This document shows positions 26,700 to 35,231 of a stretch of DNA of 64,000 nucleotides, one piece after another (position 1 is the first letter of the stretch; each line of letters starts with the position of its first letter). The stretch is from Trinickia caryophylli (GTDB taxonomy: Bacteria; Pseudomonadota; Gammaproteobacteria; Burkholderiales; Burkholderiaceae). A model generated the notes under the pieces. The model was given only the letters and a program-made list of their open reading frames with translations, made no database searches and was not told where the DNA came from. The stretch lies in NCBI RefSeq assembly GCF_034424545.1, contig NZ_CP139970.1, forward strand, positions 3,224,001 to 3,288,000. Reading direction: 5' to 3'. The position numbers and the translations under genes are program-made.

Positions 26700-27227
26700 T
26701 TACTGCGCGCCGCCGCCGTTTCGTTTTTCCCAGCGCTCGCGCATCTTTTCGTGCCGCTGTTCCATTTTGGCCAGATGCTGCTTGAACTCGGTGCTCACCG
26801 TCGTCTTTTGCTGATCGTTGAGGCTGTCGTAGACGGCGAGCCAGGCCTTGGACGACTCGTCGCGCAGTTGCGCGTTTTGCTGCTCGATCTGCATATGCGA
26901 GGCATGCAGCGCGTCGAAATCGAGGATCGGCTGCTGCGCGGCCGCCTTGAACTGATCGCGCATCTTGTCGTGGTTGGCGCGCATCGCCTCATGGTCGCGC
27001 TTCATCGTTGCGAGCGCCGCCTGCCACTTCTGCTCCTGCTCGGGCGAGAGCTTGAGCTCGGCATGCAGCGCGTCGAGGCGCTTCATCATGAACGGGCCGC
27101 CGGGGCCGCCGGGGCCGCCCGGGTGCGGCATTCCCTGGCCGGCGGCGTACGCGGTGCCGAGCGTGACGGCCAGAGCGGCCGCGGCGGCGGCCAGATAGCG
27201 GGACGGCCTGAGAAAGGTCGGCTTCAT
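26700..27227 (-). CDS. Spy/CpxP family periplasmic protein
   Basis: Exported helical protein of 175 residues. A signal peptide (SRYLAAAAAALAVTLGTAYA) is followed by a Gly/Pro/Met stretch and two LTxxQ-type repeats: LSPEQEQKWQAAL near 68-80 and LNDQQKTTVSTEF near 145-157. Family members are periplasmic chaperones or stress sensors induced by envelope damage or metals. AAGGAG precedes the ATG at 27227. It is divergent from an OmpR/EnvZ-type pair, with phased half-sites between them, so it is probably a target of that pair. Confidence 0.85.
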   Translation of the reverse strand: MKPTFLRPSRYLAAAAAALAVTLGTAYAAGQGMPHPGGPGGPGGPFMMKRLDALHAELKLSPEQEQKWQAALATMKRDHEAMRANHDKMRDQFKAAAQQPILDFDALHASHMQIEQQNAQLRDESSKAWLAVYDSLNDQQKTTVSTEFKQHLAKMEQRHEKMRERWEKRNGGGAQ

Positions 27228-27327
27228 CGAATACTCCTTTGAGGAAAAGTGCACTCGATCGGCACTGCGCCCAAGCGCGGTGGCGCCGATCGGTGAACCT
27301 AGGCTAGCCCCGCCGGGCCGATGCGAT

Positions 27328-27393
27328 GTTACGCGGGCCGCGCCGCTCGTTACGCATCATTACGCTCGGCTTTCGCGGTAACGTTCCGTAACC
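27328..27393. promoter_or_regulatory. Cluster of phased GTTAC/GTAAC half-sites (OmpR-like box)
   Basis: In the divergent gap between the Spy-like gene and the OmpR-type gene, GTTACGC occurs at 27328 and 27349 and ATTACGC at 27359, spaced 21 and 10 bp. In the opposite orientation GTAACG occurs at 27378 and GTAACC at 27388, spaced 10 bp. OmpR-family dimers bind direct repeats of GTTAC-like half-sites 10 bp apart, so the array fits control of both genes by the adjacent regulator. Confidence 0.6.
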
Positions 27394-27447
27394 CTTTCGC
27401 GCCGCACAGCCTCTCTCGTGGACGAGGCTCGCGCTAAACTGCTCGCC

Positions 27448-28170
27448 ATGGCTACACAGATACTTGTCGTCGACGACGACGCCGAATTGCGGGACCTGCT
27501 GCGCGACTACCTCGTGCGGCAGGGTATCGAAGTTTCCGTCCTGCACGACGCGGCCACGCTCGAGCGCCGGATCGAGCGCGAGCGCCCCGATCTCATCGTG
27601 CTCGACCTGATGATGCCGGGCGTGGACGGGCTGACGGCTTTGCGCAAGCTGCGCGCGGCGGGCGACGATATCCCCGTCATCATGCTGACGGCGCGCGCCG
27701 ACGACGTCGATCGCATCGTCGGCCTCGAGCTCGGCGCCGACGACTATCTCGGCAAACCGTTCAACCCGCGCGAGTTGCTCGCACGCGTGCAGGCGGTGCT
27801 GCGCCGGCGGCGGACCGTTCCGTCGGCCGCACCCGAGCAGCGCGAGCCGTTCGCGTTCGGCCGCTTCGTGCTCGACTTTCAGACGCGCACGCTCCAGATG
27901 GATGGCCGCCCCGTCACGTTGTCGGGCAGCGAGTTCGCGTTGCTGAAGATCCTGATCAACAATCCGATGCGTACGCTTACGCGCGAGCGGCTGCTCGAAC
28001 TGCTGCACGGGCCGGAATACGACGGCACCGACCGCGGCATCGACGTGCAGGTGTGGCGCCTGCGGCGAATCCTCGAATCCGATCCGTCGACGCCGCGCTT
28101 CGTCCAGACGGTGCGCGGCCGCGGTTACGTGTTCGTGCCGAACGGCGAGCCCAATGCGCCGGCCGGTTGA
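27448..28170 (+). CDS. OmpR-type two-component response regulator
   Basis: Regulator of 240 residues: receiver domain (about 5-118) with phospho-acceptor Asp53 in IVLDLMMPG, the switch Lys in GKPFN, and a C-terminal winged helix. The output domain matches OmpR more closely than PhoB or CpxR (SGSEFALLKILINNP, GIDVQVWRLRRILESDP, FVQTVRGRGYVFVPNG). The ATG at 27448 gives MATQILVVDDD. The stop overlaps the kinase start by 17 bases. It probably controls envelope genes, including the divergent Spy-like gene. Confidence 0.92.
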   Translation: MATQILVVDDDAELRDLLRDYLVRQGIEVSVLHDAATLERRIERERPDLIVLDLMMPGVDGLTALRKLRAAGDDIPVIMLTARADDVDRIVGLELGADDYLGKPFNPRELLARVQAVLRRRRTVPSAAPEQREPFAFGRFVLDFQTRTLQMDGRPVTLSGSEFALLKILINNPMRTLTRERLLELLHGPEYDGTDRGIDVQVWRLRRILESDPSTPRFVQTVRGRGYVFVPNGEPNAPAG

Positions 28171-29443
28171 TTCGCTGTTCGGACGGCTGGCGCTGCTCGT
28201 CGTCGCCGTTCTGCTGATCTCGCACTTCGCCTGGTTCGTGCTGATCCGCGTCGAGCGGTCGCATTCGCAGGCGCGTTACGCCGTCGAGGAGGCGGCGTTT
28301 CTCATCGAAGCCGTGCGCGAGCACGTCGCCCGCGCGCCCGACCAGCCGCTGCCGTCGCGCGTGCGGATCGTCGCGCTCGGCAGCTCCGAGGTGCCCGCCG
28401 CGCAACGCGAGCAGCCGCCCGGGCTCGAGCGCTTTCTCGAGGATCTGCAGGAGCGCCTGCCGAAAGGCTCCGAGGCGCGCATCGGTCTGCCCGGCCGGCC
28501 GCCCACGCTCTGGATCCACGAGGCCGGCGATACCCACTGGATCGTCGTGCCGATGCTCGCGCTGCACCCGCCGCGGCCGCTCGACAAAATGGTCGTCTGG
28601 CTGGCCACGATTTTCTCGGCGGCGGTCATGTGCGCGCTTTTCGTCGCATGGCGGCTGCAGCAGCCGCTTACGGCGCTGGCACAGGCCGTCGCGCGCTTCG
28701 GGCGCGGCCAGCCCGTGCCGCCGCTGCGCGAGCGCGGCCCACGCGAGCTGCGCTCGCTCACGCATGGTTTCAACCAGATGGTGCGCGAGGTGTCGCGCGC
28801 CGAGAACGATCGCGCCGTGATGCTGGCCGGCATCGCGCACGATCTGCGCACGCCGCTTGCACGCATGCGTCTGCGCGCCGAGATGATGGACGATATGAAG
28901 CTGCGCGACGGCGTGGTGCGCGACGTCGACTCGATGACGCACATCGTCGATCAGTTTCTGGCGTTCGCCCACGATGGCACCGACAGTAGCGAGCCGATCG
29001 AGGTGGATGCGCGCTGCGAGCGGATCGCACGCAGCTACCGCGCGGTTGCGCCGGGTGCGCCCGCGGTGCAGACACGGCTCGCGGCCGGCGCCGGCTTTCG
29101 GCTGCCCACGGCGAGCCTCGAGCGGATTCTTTCGAATCTACTCGATAACGCGCATGCCTATGGGGCTCCGCCCGTCGTGATTCGCACCGAGCGCGTGGCC
29201 GATGGCTGGGTGCTCGCCATCAGCGATCACGGCCACGGCATCGCGCCGCAGGACCTCGTCGACGCGAGCCGTCCGTTCGTGCGCCTCGATCCCGCGCGCG
29301 GAGGCAACGGGCACAGCGGCCTCGGGCTGGCCATCGTCGAGCGGCTCGTGCGGCGGCTCGGCGGCGAGTGGGAAATCGGCAATGGGCCGGCGGGCGGCCT
29401 CGAGATTGTCATGACCTTTCCGCGCGAGCGCGCGGCCGCCTGA
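28154..29443 (+). CDS. EnvZ-type sensor histidine kinase
   Basis: Inner-membrane kinase of 429 residues. TM1 is about 9-31 and TM2 about 146-166, with a periplasmic sensor of about 115 residues between. A HAMP domain follows, then the phospho-acceptor His229 in MLAGIAHDLRTPLARMR, a sequence very close to EnvZ. The ATPase part shows NLLDNAHAYG (N box), DHGHGI (G1) and GGNGHSGLGLAIV (G2). It overlaps the regulator gene, so the two are cotranscribed. The stimulus is unknown. Confidence 0.92.
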   Translation: MRRPVDSLFGRLALLVVAVLLISHFAWFVLIRVERSHSQARYAVEEAAFLIEAVREHVARAPDQPLPSRVRIVALGSSEVPAAQREQPPGLERFLEDLQERLPKGSEARIGLPGRPPTLWIHEAGDTHWIVVPMLALHPPRPLDKMVVWLATIFSAAVMCALFVAWRLQQPLTALAQAVARFGRGQPVPPLRERGPRELRSLTHGFNQMVREVSRAENDRAVMLAGIAHDLRTPLARMRLRAEMMDDMKLRDGVVRDVDSMTHIVDQFLAFAHDGTDSSEPIEVDARCERIARSYRAVAPGAPAVQTRLAAGAGFRLPTASLERILSNLLDNAHAYGAPPVVIRTERVADGWVLAISDHGHGIAPQDLVDASRPFVRLDPARGGNGHSGLGLAIVERLVRRLGGEWEIGNGPAGGLEIVMTFPRERAAA

Positions 29444-29520
29444 TATCGCTTCAGCGGCCGTTCATGGCCTGCCGAGGGCCGCTTGGCGGCCGTCTTGTTT
29501 CCTGGGAGCAGGCTGTGCCG

Positions 29521-29551
29521 GCCGGCGAGCGCGCGATTGGGGCTCGCCGGC
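29521..29551. terminator. Possible bidirectional terminator between convergent genes
   Basis: A perfect 10-bp inverted repeat (GCCGGCGAGC with GCTCGCCGGC, 11-base loop) lies between the convergent kinase and small-protein genes. It has no T-run on either side. Confidence 0.4.
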
Positions 29552-29558
29552 CGTGCGC

Positions 29559-29825
29559 TCATTCGGCGAACAGTGCGTCGAGCGCGGCGGCGGCTTCGCT
29601 GTCCACCGTGTTGTATATGACGCTGTCGGCACTGAAGATGTAATGCGTCGTGTACTTCCCGAGCCGGGCAACGATGTCTTCCTGCACCGTTTCCGGGGCC
29701 GCATCGAGCTTCAGGTACCACGCTGTCGACGACAACCGGCTCTGAAATGCGCCGTACTCGGCCATCAATTGATCGAACGCTTGTGCGTCCTGGTCGCGGC
29801 AGACGATGACCAGATTGCCCTTCAT
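29559..29825 (-). CDS. Small hypothetical protein, possible Cas2/SinR-like fold
   Basis: Protein of 88 residues with a good start: GGAGG is 6 bases before the ATG. The predicted order is strand (KGNLVIVCRD), helix (AFDQLMAEYGAFQ), strand (STAWYLKLD), helix (PETVQEDIVARLG), strand (THYIFSADSVIYNT). This order and the central STAWYLK resemble the SinR/Cas2-like ferredoxin-fold family, in which related small proteins read STW.VKT. No CRISPR or cas genes are nearby, so a role in adaptation is not suggested. It sits alone between convergent kinase and upstream cyclase genes. The function is unknown. Confidence 0.75.
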   Translation of the reverse strand: MKGNLVIVCRDQDAQAFDQLMAEYGAFQSRLSSTAWYLKLDAAPETVQEDIVARLGKYTTHYIFSADSVIYNTVDSEAAAALDALFAE

Positions 29826-30009
29826 GCGAACCTCCAGGTGGATCGGCGTGGATCGGCGGCGGTGTCTTGCCGTGGAAGGTCGATGATACCTGCTTGTGCG
29901 CATCGCGCGCGCCGGTCCGCCCATCCGGCGGACGGCCGTCCGGCCGACTCCTGCCTGCGGCTGACGTCGGGCGGCAAGGCCTGCGCGGGCGGGCGGGGCG
30001 CCCGGGGAG

Positions 30010-31692
30010 TCAGAGCGCCGCGGGCAGCTTCGCGAGCGGCGCGCGGGTGTCGCTCGTAGCCTGCAGCGCCTTCGTGCAGTCGCGTCCGTCGGACTTCGCT
30101 GCATAAAGGGCGTCGTCCGCCCGGCTGAGCAGGCGCTCGATCGTGTCGCCCGCGGCGAGTTCGGTGATGCCGATGCTCGCGCTCAGCGCCGCGCCGTCGG
30201 GCACGCCCGGGGCGCGGCGCGAACGGAACGCGTCGCGCGCACGGTTGGCCGCGCGCAGCCCGTCGACCAGCGTCACGCCCGGCAGCACAATCGCGAACTC
30301 CTCGCCTCCCAGTCTGCCGACCGCATCGTCGCTGCGCAGCTCCAGCCGGCAGCATGCGACGAAGTGCTGGAGCGCGTGATCGCCCACCGTATGGCCGAAG
30401 CGGTCGTTGATTTGCTTGAAGAAGTCGAGGTCGGCAATGGCGAGGCAAAGCGGCATGCCCCGCGCGCGGGCCGCGGCCATCTCGCGCTCCAGCTGGGCGA
30501 GGAAATAGCGCCGCGAGAGCGCGCCCGTCAGCGCGTCTTCGCGCGCCTCGGCCGCCAGGCGCTCGTTGATCTCCTGCAATTGGCCGGCGAGCCGCTTCGC
30601 GTCGCGATGGTGGCGCTTCACGCGCCGGTACGAAAGCGCGATCACGAAACCGAGCACGACGGTGCTGCCGAGGATGACCGCCACCGATGTCCTCACGCGC
30701 CGGTGATTGCCGATGATGTGCGGCCAAAGCACGAACGGGTCGACGAGGTGCGCCGAGAAGCCCGAATTGAGGCCGCCGCGCTGGATATACACCGCGGCCA
30801 CGTGCGAGCCCGGCAGCTCGGTCAACTGGCTGGCCAGCTCGGCCGGCACCCAGGGCGCCTCGTGCGCGACACGGGCCGCGAGCGGCACGAGCTCGAGCTC
30901 GGGAAAGACGTCGCGACGGTAATCGTCTATCCGCTCGGCGGGATTCATCCGCACGACCTGCGCATCGGGCATCCGATAGCCCTCCAGCGCGCTGTCGTGC
31001 GCCATCACGATCACGCCATTCTCGTCGGTGACGAACGCTCCGGGTGCGGCGACCCAGTGCCGCAGGCGCCGCAGGCCGACTTTGGCGACCACGGCGCCGA
31101 CGAGCAACCCGTCCTGGTAGACGGGCGTGGCGATATAGACGCCCGGTTCGAGGCTCTTGCGCCCGACCGCGTACATCGGCCCCGTGGAGCCGAGGAGCGC
31201 CTCCTTGACATAGTGCCGCGACGAAAGATCGAGCCCGACGAAGGAAACGGGCTCCAACGCGTTGCTCGCGGCGATCGCTATGCCATGCAGATCGACGATC
31301 CAGACGTTGTCGAGGCCGGCAAAGCCGCGAGCATCGCGCAGCAGCGTGCTCACCTCGGCGAGCTTGGTCACTGCGAGCAATTCGGTACGCCGCTCGGGTT
31401 CCCCGGCGGCGGCGTTCACGGCATAATTTCGCGATTGCGCGAGCGCGCGCCGGATAAGATGGGTTTCGGCCAGGGTTTCGGGAATCGCGCGCGCCATCGA
31501 CAGATCGCTCGCAATCATCTGCGCCATGTTGTCGGCGACGGAAACCGAAAGCTGGCGCTGCGCGCGCAGGGCATCCTCGAGCTGATGCTTGGCTCCACCG
31601 TCGGCCAGCCAGCCGGCCAACAGCCAGCATGCGGCAAGCGCGGCCACGAAGCCTGCGGCCGCGAATGTCCGCTGCATTGTTGCTCTGTCCAT
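30010..31692 (-). CDS. Membrane-bound diguanylate cyclase (Cache-type sensor plus GGDEF)
   Basis: Inner-membrane enzyme of 560 residues that makes cyclic di-GMP from GTP. TM1 is about 8-27, TM2 about 345-365, and between them lies a large periplasmic double-Cache-like sensor (with VWIVDLHGIAIAAS, SSRHYVKEALLG, YIATPVYQDGLLVGAVVAKV). The GGDEF domain has an active A-site GGEEF at 462-466. The inhibitory site RSDD at 453-456 is five residues before it, so product inhibition is expected. AAGGAA precedes the ATG at 31692. It is divergent from an ABC transporter pair. The ligand is unknown. Confidence 0.9.
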   Translation of the reverse strand: MDRATMQRTFAAAGFVAALAACWLLAGWLADGGAKHQLEDALRAQRQLSVSVADNMAQMIASDLSMARAIPETLAETHLIRRALAQSRNYAVNAAAGEPERRTELLAVTKLAEVSTLLRDARGFAGLDNVWIVDLHGIAIAASNALEPVSFVGLDLSSRHYVKEALLGSTGPMYAVGRKSLEPGVYIATPVYQDGLLVGAVVAKVGLRRLRHWVAAPGAFVTDENGVIVMAHDSALEGYRMPDAQVVRMNPAERIDDYRRDVFPELELVPLAARVAHEAPWVPAELASQLTELPGSHVAAVYIQRGGLNSGFSAHLVDPFVLWPHIIGNHRRVRTSVAVILGSTVVLGFVIALSYRRVKRHHRDAKRLAGQLQEINERLAAEAREDALTGALSRRYFLAQLEREMAAARARGMPLCLAIADLDFFKQINDRFGHTVGDHALQHFVACCRLELRSDDAVGRLGGEEFAIVLPGVTLVDGLRAANRARDAFRSRRAPGVPDGAALSASIGITELAAGDTIERLLSRADDALYAAKSDGRDCTKALQATSDTRAPLAKLPAAL

Positions 31693-32076
31693 CGACTCTG
31701 TGTTCCTTGCAGGCCGCTCGAACGCTGGCAGTGCGCCTCGCTGCGGCACCAGCCTGTCGGCCGGCTTACAACGCATTATCGGCAGCTGCGGCGCCGCCTG
31801 AATGCCGATCAGGGTTTCTTTCGATGGGCGTACGCAGGCAACGCGTGGTTGTGCCTGCAACACAGTCTGTAGTAGTGTCGTGCCGTCAAAAAGCAGGGAA
31901 GCTGGGCCGCCGGGCAGCCCGCCACCCGTGAAACCAACGATTTACCGCACCTTCGCCATGCTTTCACTTCATGTCTGGTCCCGTCCCGGTACTTCGCGCG
32001 AGCCATCCCGCGTGCGCTACGCGTCGTCGCGGCCAAGACGGGTGCCGGCGGCGAACCGGCTCGGGGAGAGGACCTG
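31693..32076. other. Divergent gap between diguanylate cyclase and ABC genes
   Basis: This 384-bp region has no gene. It holds an imperfect hairpin at about 31834-31858 (GCAGGC with GCCTGC, inner AAC/GTT) and a modest AT-rich part near 31930-31985. No strong promoter hexamers and no recognised riboswitch were found. Confidence 0.45.
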
Positions 32077-33831
32077 ATGGACTTCGGCTTCAATCTGAAC
32101 CGCACGGCCAACGCGTCGGCCTGGCGCCTTTTGCCGAACCGCTGGGACTTCGTCGCGTTTCCGCTCATCATCTGCGTCATCGCGATGGCGGCGATCGGCT
32201 TTCACGAGACGATGGCGCCTATCTCGACGCTCAAGACGCAGGTGATCTCGCTCGATCCGACCAACCTGCCGGAGTACGCGCTGCGCACGACGCTGCGCAT
32301 GCTGGCGGCGCTCGTCGCCTCGTTCGCCTTCACGCTCGCGTACGGCACGCTGGCGGCCAAGAGCCGGCGCGCGGGCATGGTGCTGATCCCGATCCTCGAC
32401 ATCCTGCAGTCCGTACCGGTACTCGGATACATCTCGTTTACGGTCACGTTCTTCCTCGCGCTCTTTCCGCGGCGCGTGCTCGGCGCGGAGTTCGCGGCCA
32501 TCTTCGCGATCTTCACGAGCCAGGCGTGGAACATGACGTTCAGCTTCTATCAGTCGCTGCGCACGGTGCCGCGCGATCTCGACGAGGTGTCCCGCGGCTT
32601 CCATCTGACCGCCTGGCAGCGCTTCTGGAAGCTCGAGGTGCCGTTCTCGATGCCGGGCCTGATCTGGAACATGATGATGTCCATGTCGGGCGGCTGGTTC
32701 TTCGTCGTCGCATCCGAGGCCATCACCGTCGGCAACAACACGATTACGCTGCCCGGCATCGGCGCCTATCTCGCCCAGGCGATTGCCGAGCGCGACCTCG
32801 CAGCCGTCGGCTGGGTCATTCTCACGATGACCGTCGTCATCCTCGCGTACGACCAGCTCATGTTCCGGCCGCTCGTGGCCTGGGCGGACAAGTTCCGAAT
32901 GGAAACGACGAGTTCGGGCTCGGCCCCCGAATCGTGGCTGCTCGATCTCGTGCGCCGTACGCGTCTCATTCACCAACTGCTCGTGCCGGCCGGCTGGCTC
33001 TTCGCCAAGCTCGCCCGCGTACCGCTTCGCGTCGCGTTGCCGCGCGTCGCGGGCGGCAAGGCACGCGGCGCGAAAAAGCGCGCTTCGCGCGCGGGCGACA
33101 TCGCCTGGGCCTGCGTGCTGCTCGTGGCGACCGTCTACGTCGTCTGGCGCGTCGGCGCCTATGTTCGAACCGGCGTTACGATGGACGAAGTCTGGCGCGT
33201 GATCGCACTCGGCTTCGTGACGCTCGTGCGCGTGGTGGTGCTGGTCGCGGTTTCGTCGCTGATCTGGGTGCCGGTGGGCGTGCTGATCGGGCTGCGTCCG
33301 GCTGTGGCGGAGAAAATCCAGCCGCTTGCGCAGTTTCTCGCCGCGTTTCCGGCGAACCTGCTGTTTCCGGTATTCGTCGTGGCGATCGTCCGCTTTCATC
33401 TGAACCCGGATATCTGGCTTTCGCCGCTGATCGTGCTCGGCACGCAGTGGTATATCCTGTTCAACGTGATCGCGGGCGCGAGCGCCTACCCGAACGACTA
33501 CCGCGAGGCGGCCACGAACTTCCGTATCCGCGGCTGGCAATGGTGGCGTCAGGTAATGCTGCCGGGCGTGTTCCCCTATTACGTGACGGGCGCGATCACG
33601 GCGTCGGGCGGTGCCTGGAACGCAAGCATCGTCGCTGAAGCGGTCCAGTGGGGCGATACGCGCCTCGTCGCCCACGGCCTCGGCGCCTATATCGCCGAGA
33701 CGACCGCAGCCGGAGACTTCCCGAAAATCATTCTCGGCGTCGCGATCATGTCGCTGTTCGTCACGCTGTTCAACCGCATGCTGTGGCGGCCGCTCTACGC
33801 CTATGCCGAAGCGAAGCTGCGCCTCGATTGA
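32077..33831 (+). CDS. ABC transporter permease, two fused copies (nitrate/sulfonate family)
   Basis: Inner-membrane protein of 584 residues built from two SsuC/TauC-type permease halves in one chain. The first half (about 1-285) has the EAA-like loop LDEVSRGFHLTAWQRFWKLEVP, and the second (about 340-580) has DYREAATNFRIRGWQWWRQVMLPG. A Lys/Arg-rich linker (GGKARGAKKRASRAGD, about 327-342) joins them. One such chain could form the whole membrane channel with the ATPase encoded 55 bases downstream. No periplasmic binding-protein gene is nearby. The substrate is unknown. Confidence 0.88.
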   Translation: MDFGFNLNRTANASAWRLLPNRWDFVAFPLIICVIAMAAIGFHETMAPISTLKTQVISLDPTNLPEYALRTTLRMLAALVASFAFTLAYGTLAAKSRRAGMVLIPILDILQSVPVLGYISFTVTFFLALFPRRVLGAEFAAIFAIFTSQAWNMTFSFYQSLRTVPRDLDEVSRGFHLTAWQRFWKLEVPFSMPGLIWNMMMSMSGGWFFVVASEAITVGNNTITLPGIGAYLAQAIAERDLAAVGWVILTMTVVILAYDQLMFRPLVAWADKFRMETTSSGSAPESWLLDLVRRTRLIHQLLVPAGWLFAKLARVPLRVALPRVAGGKARGAKKRASRAGDIAWACVLLVATVYVVWRVGAYVRTGVTMDEVWRVIALGFVTLVRVVVLVAVSSLIWVPVGVLIGLRPAVAEKIQPLAQFLAAFPANLLFPVFVVAIVRFHLNPDIWLSPLIVLGTQWYILFNVIAGASAYPNDYREAATNFRIRGWQWWRQVMLPGVFPYYVTGAITASGGAWNASIVAEAVQWGDTRLVAHGLGAYIAETTAAGDFPKIILGVAIMSLFVTLFNRMLWRPLYAYAEAKLRLD

Positions 33832-33886
33832 GGCTGCGCACCCCGACCACGTCCGGCGTAACCGTCCCATCGAAGAGTCAAGCGCA

Positions 33887-35230
33887 ATGCAAAACCCGAA
33901 AGCCGAATTTCCGTCCGCGTCGCCCGGCGCCGCCGCCGCACCGCGTCCTGGCGTCGAAGTCCTCTCCGTCAAGGATGTCTGCCGCGGCTTTTCGAAGGCG
34001 CAGGGCGAACTGCTCGTGCTCGACAACGTAAACCTGTCGCTGCGCGAGGGGGAGGTGGTCGGCCTGCTCGGGCGCTCGGGGTCCGGCAAATCGACGCTGC
34101 TGCGCATCATCGCGGGGTTGATCGGGCCGACGGCGGGGCGCGTCGACTACCTCGGCAAGCCGCTGTCGGGGCCGGCCGAAGGTGTGGCGATGGTATTTCA
34201 GACGTTTGCGCTCTTTCCCTGGCTCACCGTTTTGCAAAACGTCGAGGCCGGGCTCGAAGCGCAGGGCGTCGCGGCACGCGAGCGGCGCGAGCGGGCACTG
34301 GCCGCCATTGACCTGATCGGTCTCGACGGCTTCGAAAACGCCTATCCGCGCGAGCTATCGGGCGGCATGCGGCAGCGGGTCGGCTTCGCGCGCGCGCTCG
34401 TCGTCGACCCGACGCTGCTGCTGATGGACGAGCCGTTCTCGGCGCTCGACGTGTTGACGGCCGAGACGCTGCGTACGGACCTGCTCGATCTGTGGACGCA
34501 GCGCCGCATGCCGATCAAATCGATCCTGATCGTCACGCACAACATCGAGGAAGCCGTGTTCATGTGCGACCGCATCCTCGTGCTGTCGTCGAATCCGGGC
34601 CGGGTGATCGCCGAGATCAAGGTGCCGTTCGCGCACCCGCGCAACCGGCTCGATCCCGCGTTCAAGCGTCTTGTCGACGACATCTACGCGAAGATGACGG
34701 CGCGCCGCACCGACGAGGCAACGAAAAAAGGCCTGGAGCTCGGCAGCTGGCTGCCCAGTGTCTCCACCAACCTCATGGCCGGCCTCATCGAGACGCTTGC
34801 CGCGCCGCCGTATCACGGCCGCGCCGACATGCCGGAAATCGCCCGCACGCTCCATCTGGAAGTGGACGATTTGTTTCCGATCGCGGAAGTGCTCCAGCAT
34901 CTCGGATTCACAGACGTGCGCGAGGGCGACATCTTCCTCACGCCGCCCGCGCGCGTATTCGCCGAGCTCGGCACGCAGGAGCGCAAGATGATGTTCGCCG
35001 AGCACTTGCTGCGGCACGTGCCGCTCGCGGCGCGGATCAAGAAGGTGCTCAACGAGCGGCCGGGCCATCGGGCGCCGCGCGTGCGCTTCGAGCAAGAACT
35101 CGAGGATTTCCTCTCCGATAGCGCCGCGGAGGAAACGCTCGACGCGGTCATCAACTGGGGCCGCTACGCAGAGATCTTTTCCTACAACGACCAGACCGAG
35201 ATTTTCAGTCTGGAGGACGTCGAATCGTAA
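33887..35230 (+). CDS. ABC transporter ATPase with C-terminal AAA-associated domain
   Basis: ATPase of 447 residues of the nitrate/taurine group. Walker A is GRSGSGKST, Q-loop FQTFALFPW, signature ELSGGMRQRVGFARAL, Walker B LLLMDEPFSALD, and the switch His is in VTHNIEEAVFM. After about residue 285 there is an extra domain of about 150 residues (LIETLAAPPYHGRADMPEIARTLHLEVDDLFPIAEVLQHLGF) that matches the AAA-associated C-terminal domain (PF09821 type), thought to sense a ligand or regulate the ATPase. It partners the fused permease. It ends one base before the convergent sigma-54 activator gene. Confidence 0.9.
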   Translation: MQNPKAEFPSASPGAAAAPRPGVEVLSVKDVCRGFSKAQGELLVLDNVNLSLREGEVVGLLGRSGSGKSTLLRIIAGLIGPTAGRVDYLGKPLSGPAEGVAMVFQTFALFPWLTVLQNVEAGLEAQGVAARERRERALAAIDLIGLDGFENAYPRELSGGMRQRVGFARALVVDPTLLLMDEPFSALDVLTAETLRTDLLDLWTQRRMPIKSILIVTHNIEEAVFMCDRILVLSSNPGRVIAEIKVPFAHPRNRLDPAFKRLVDDIYAKMTARRTDEATKKGLELGSWLPSVSTNLMAGLIETLAAPPYHGRADMPEIARTLHLEVDDLFPIAEVLQHLGFTDVREGDIFLTPPARVFAELGTQERKMMFAEHLLRHVPLAARIKKVLNERPGHRAPRVRFEQELEDFLSDSAAEETLDAVINWGRYAEIFSYNDQTEIFSLEDVES

Positions 35231-35231
35231 C

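Noticed and set aside
29559..29825. A true Cas2 adaptation protein
   Set aside because: No cas1, repeat array or other cas gene is in the window; only fold-level resemblance is suggested.
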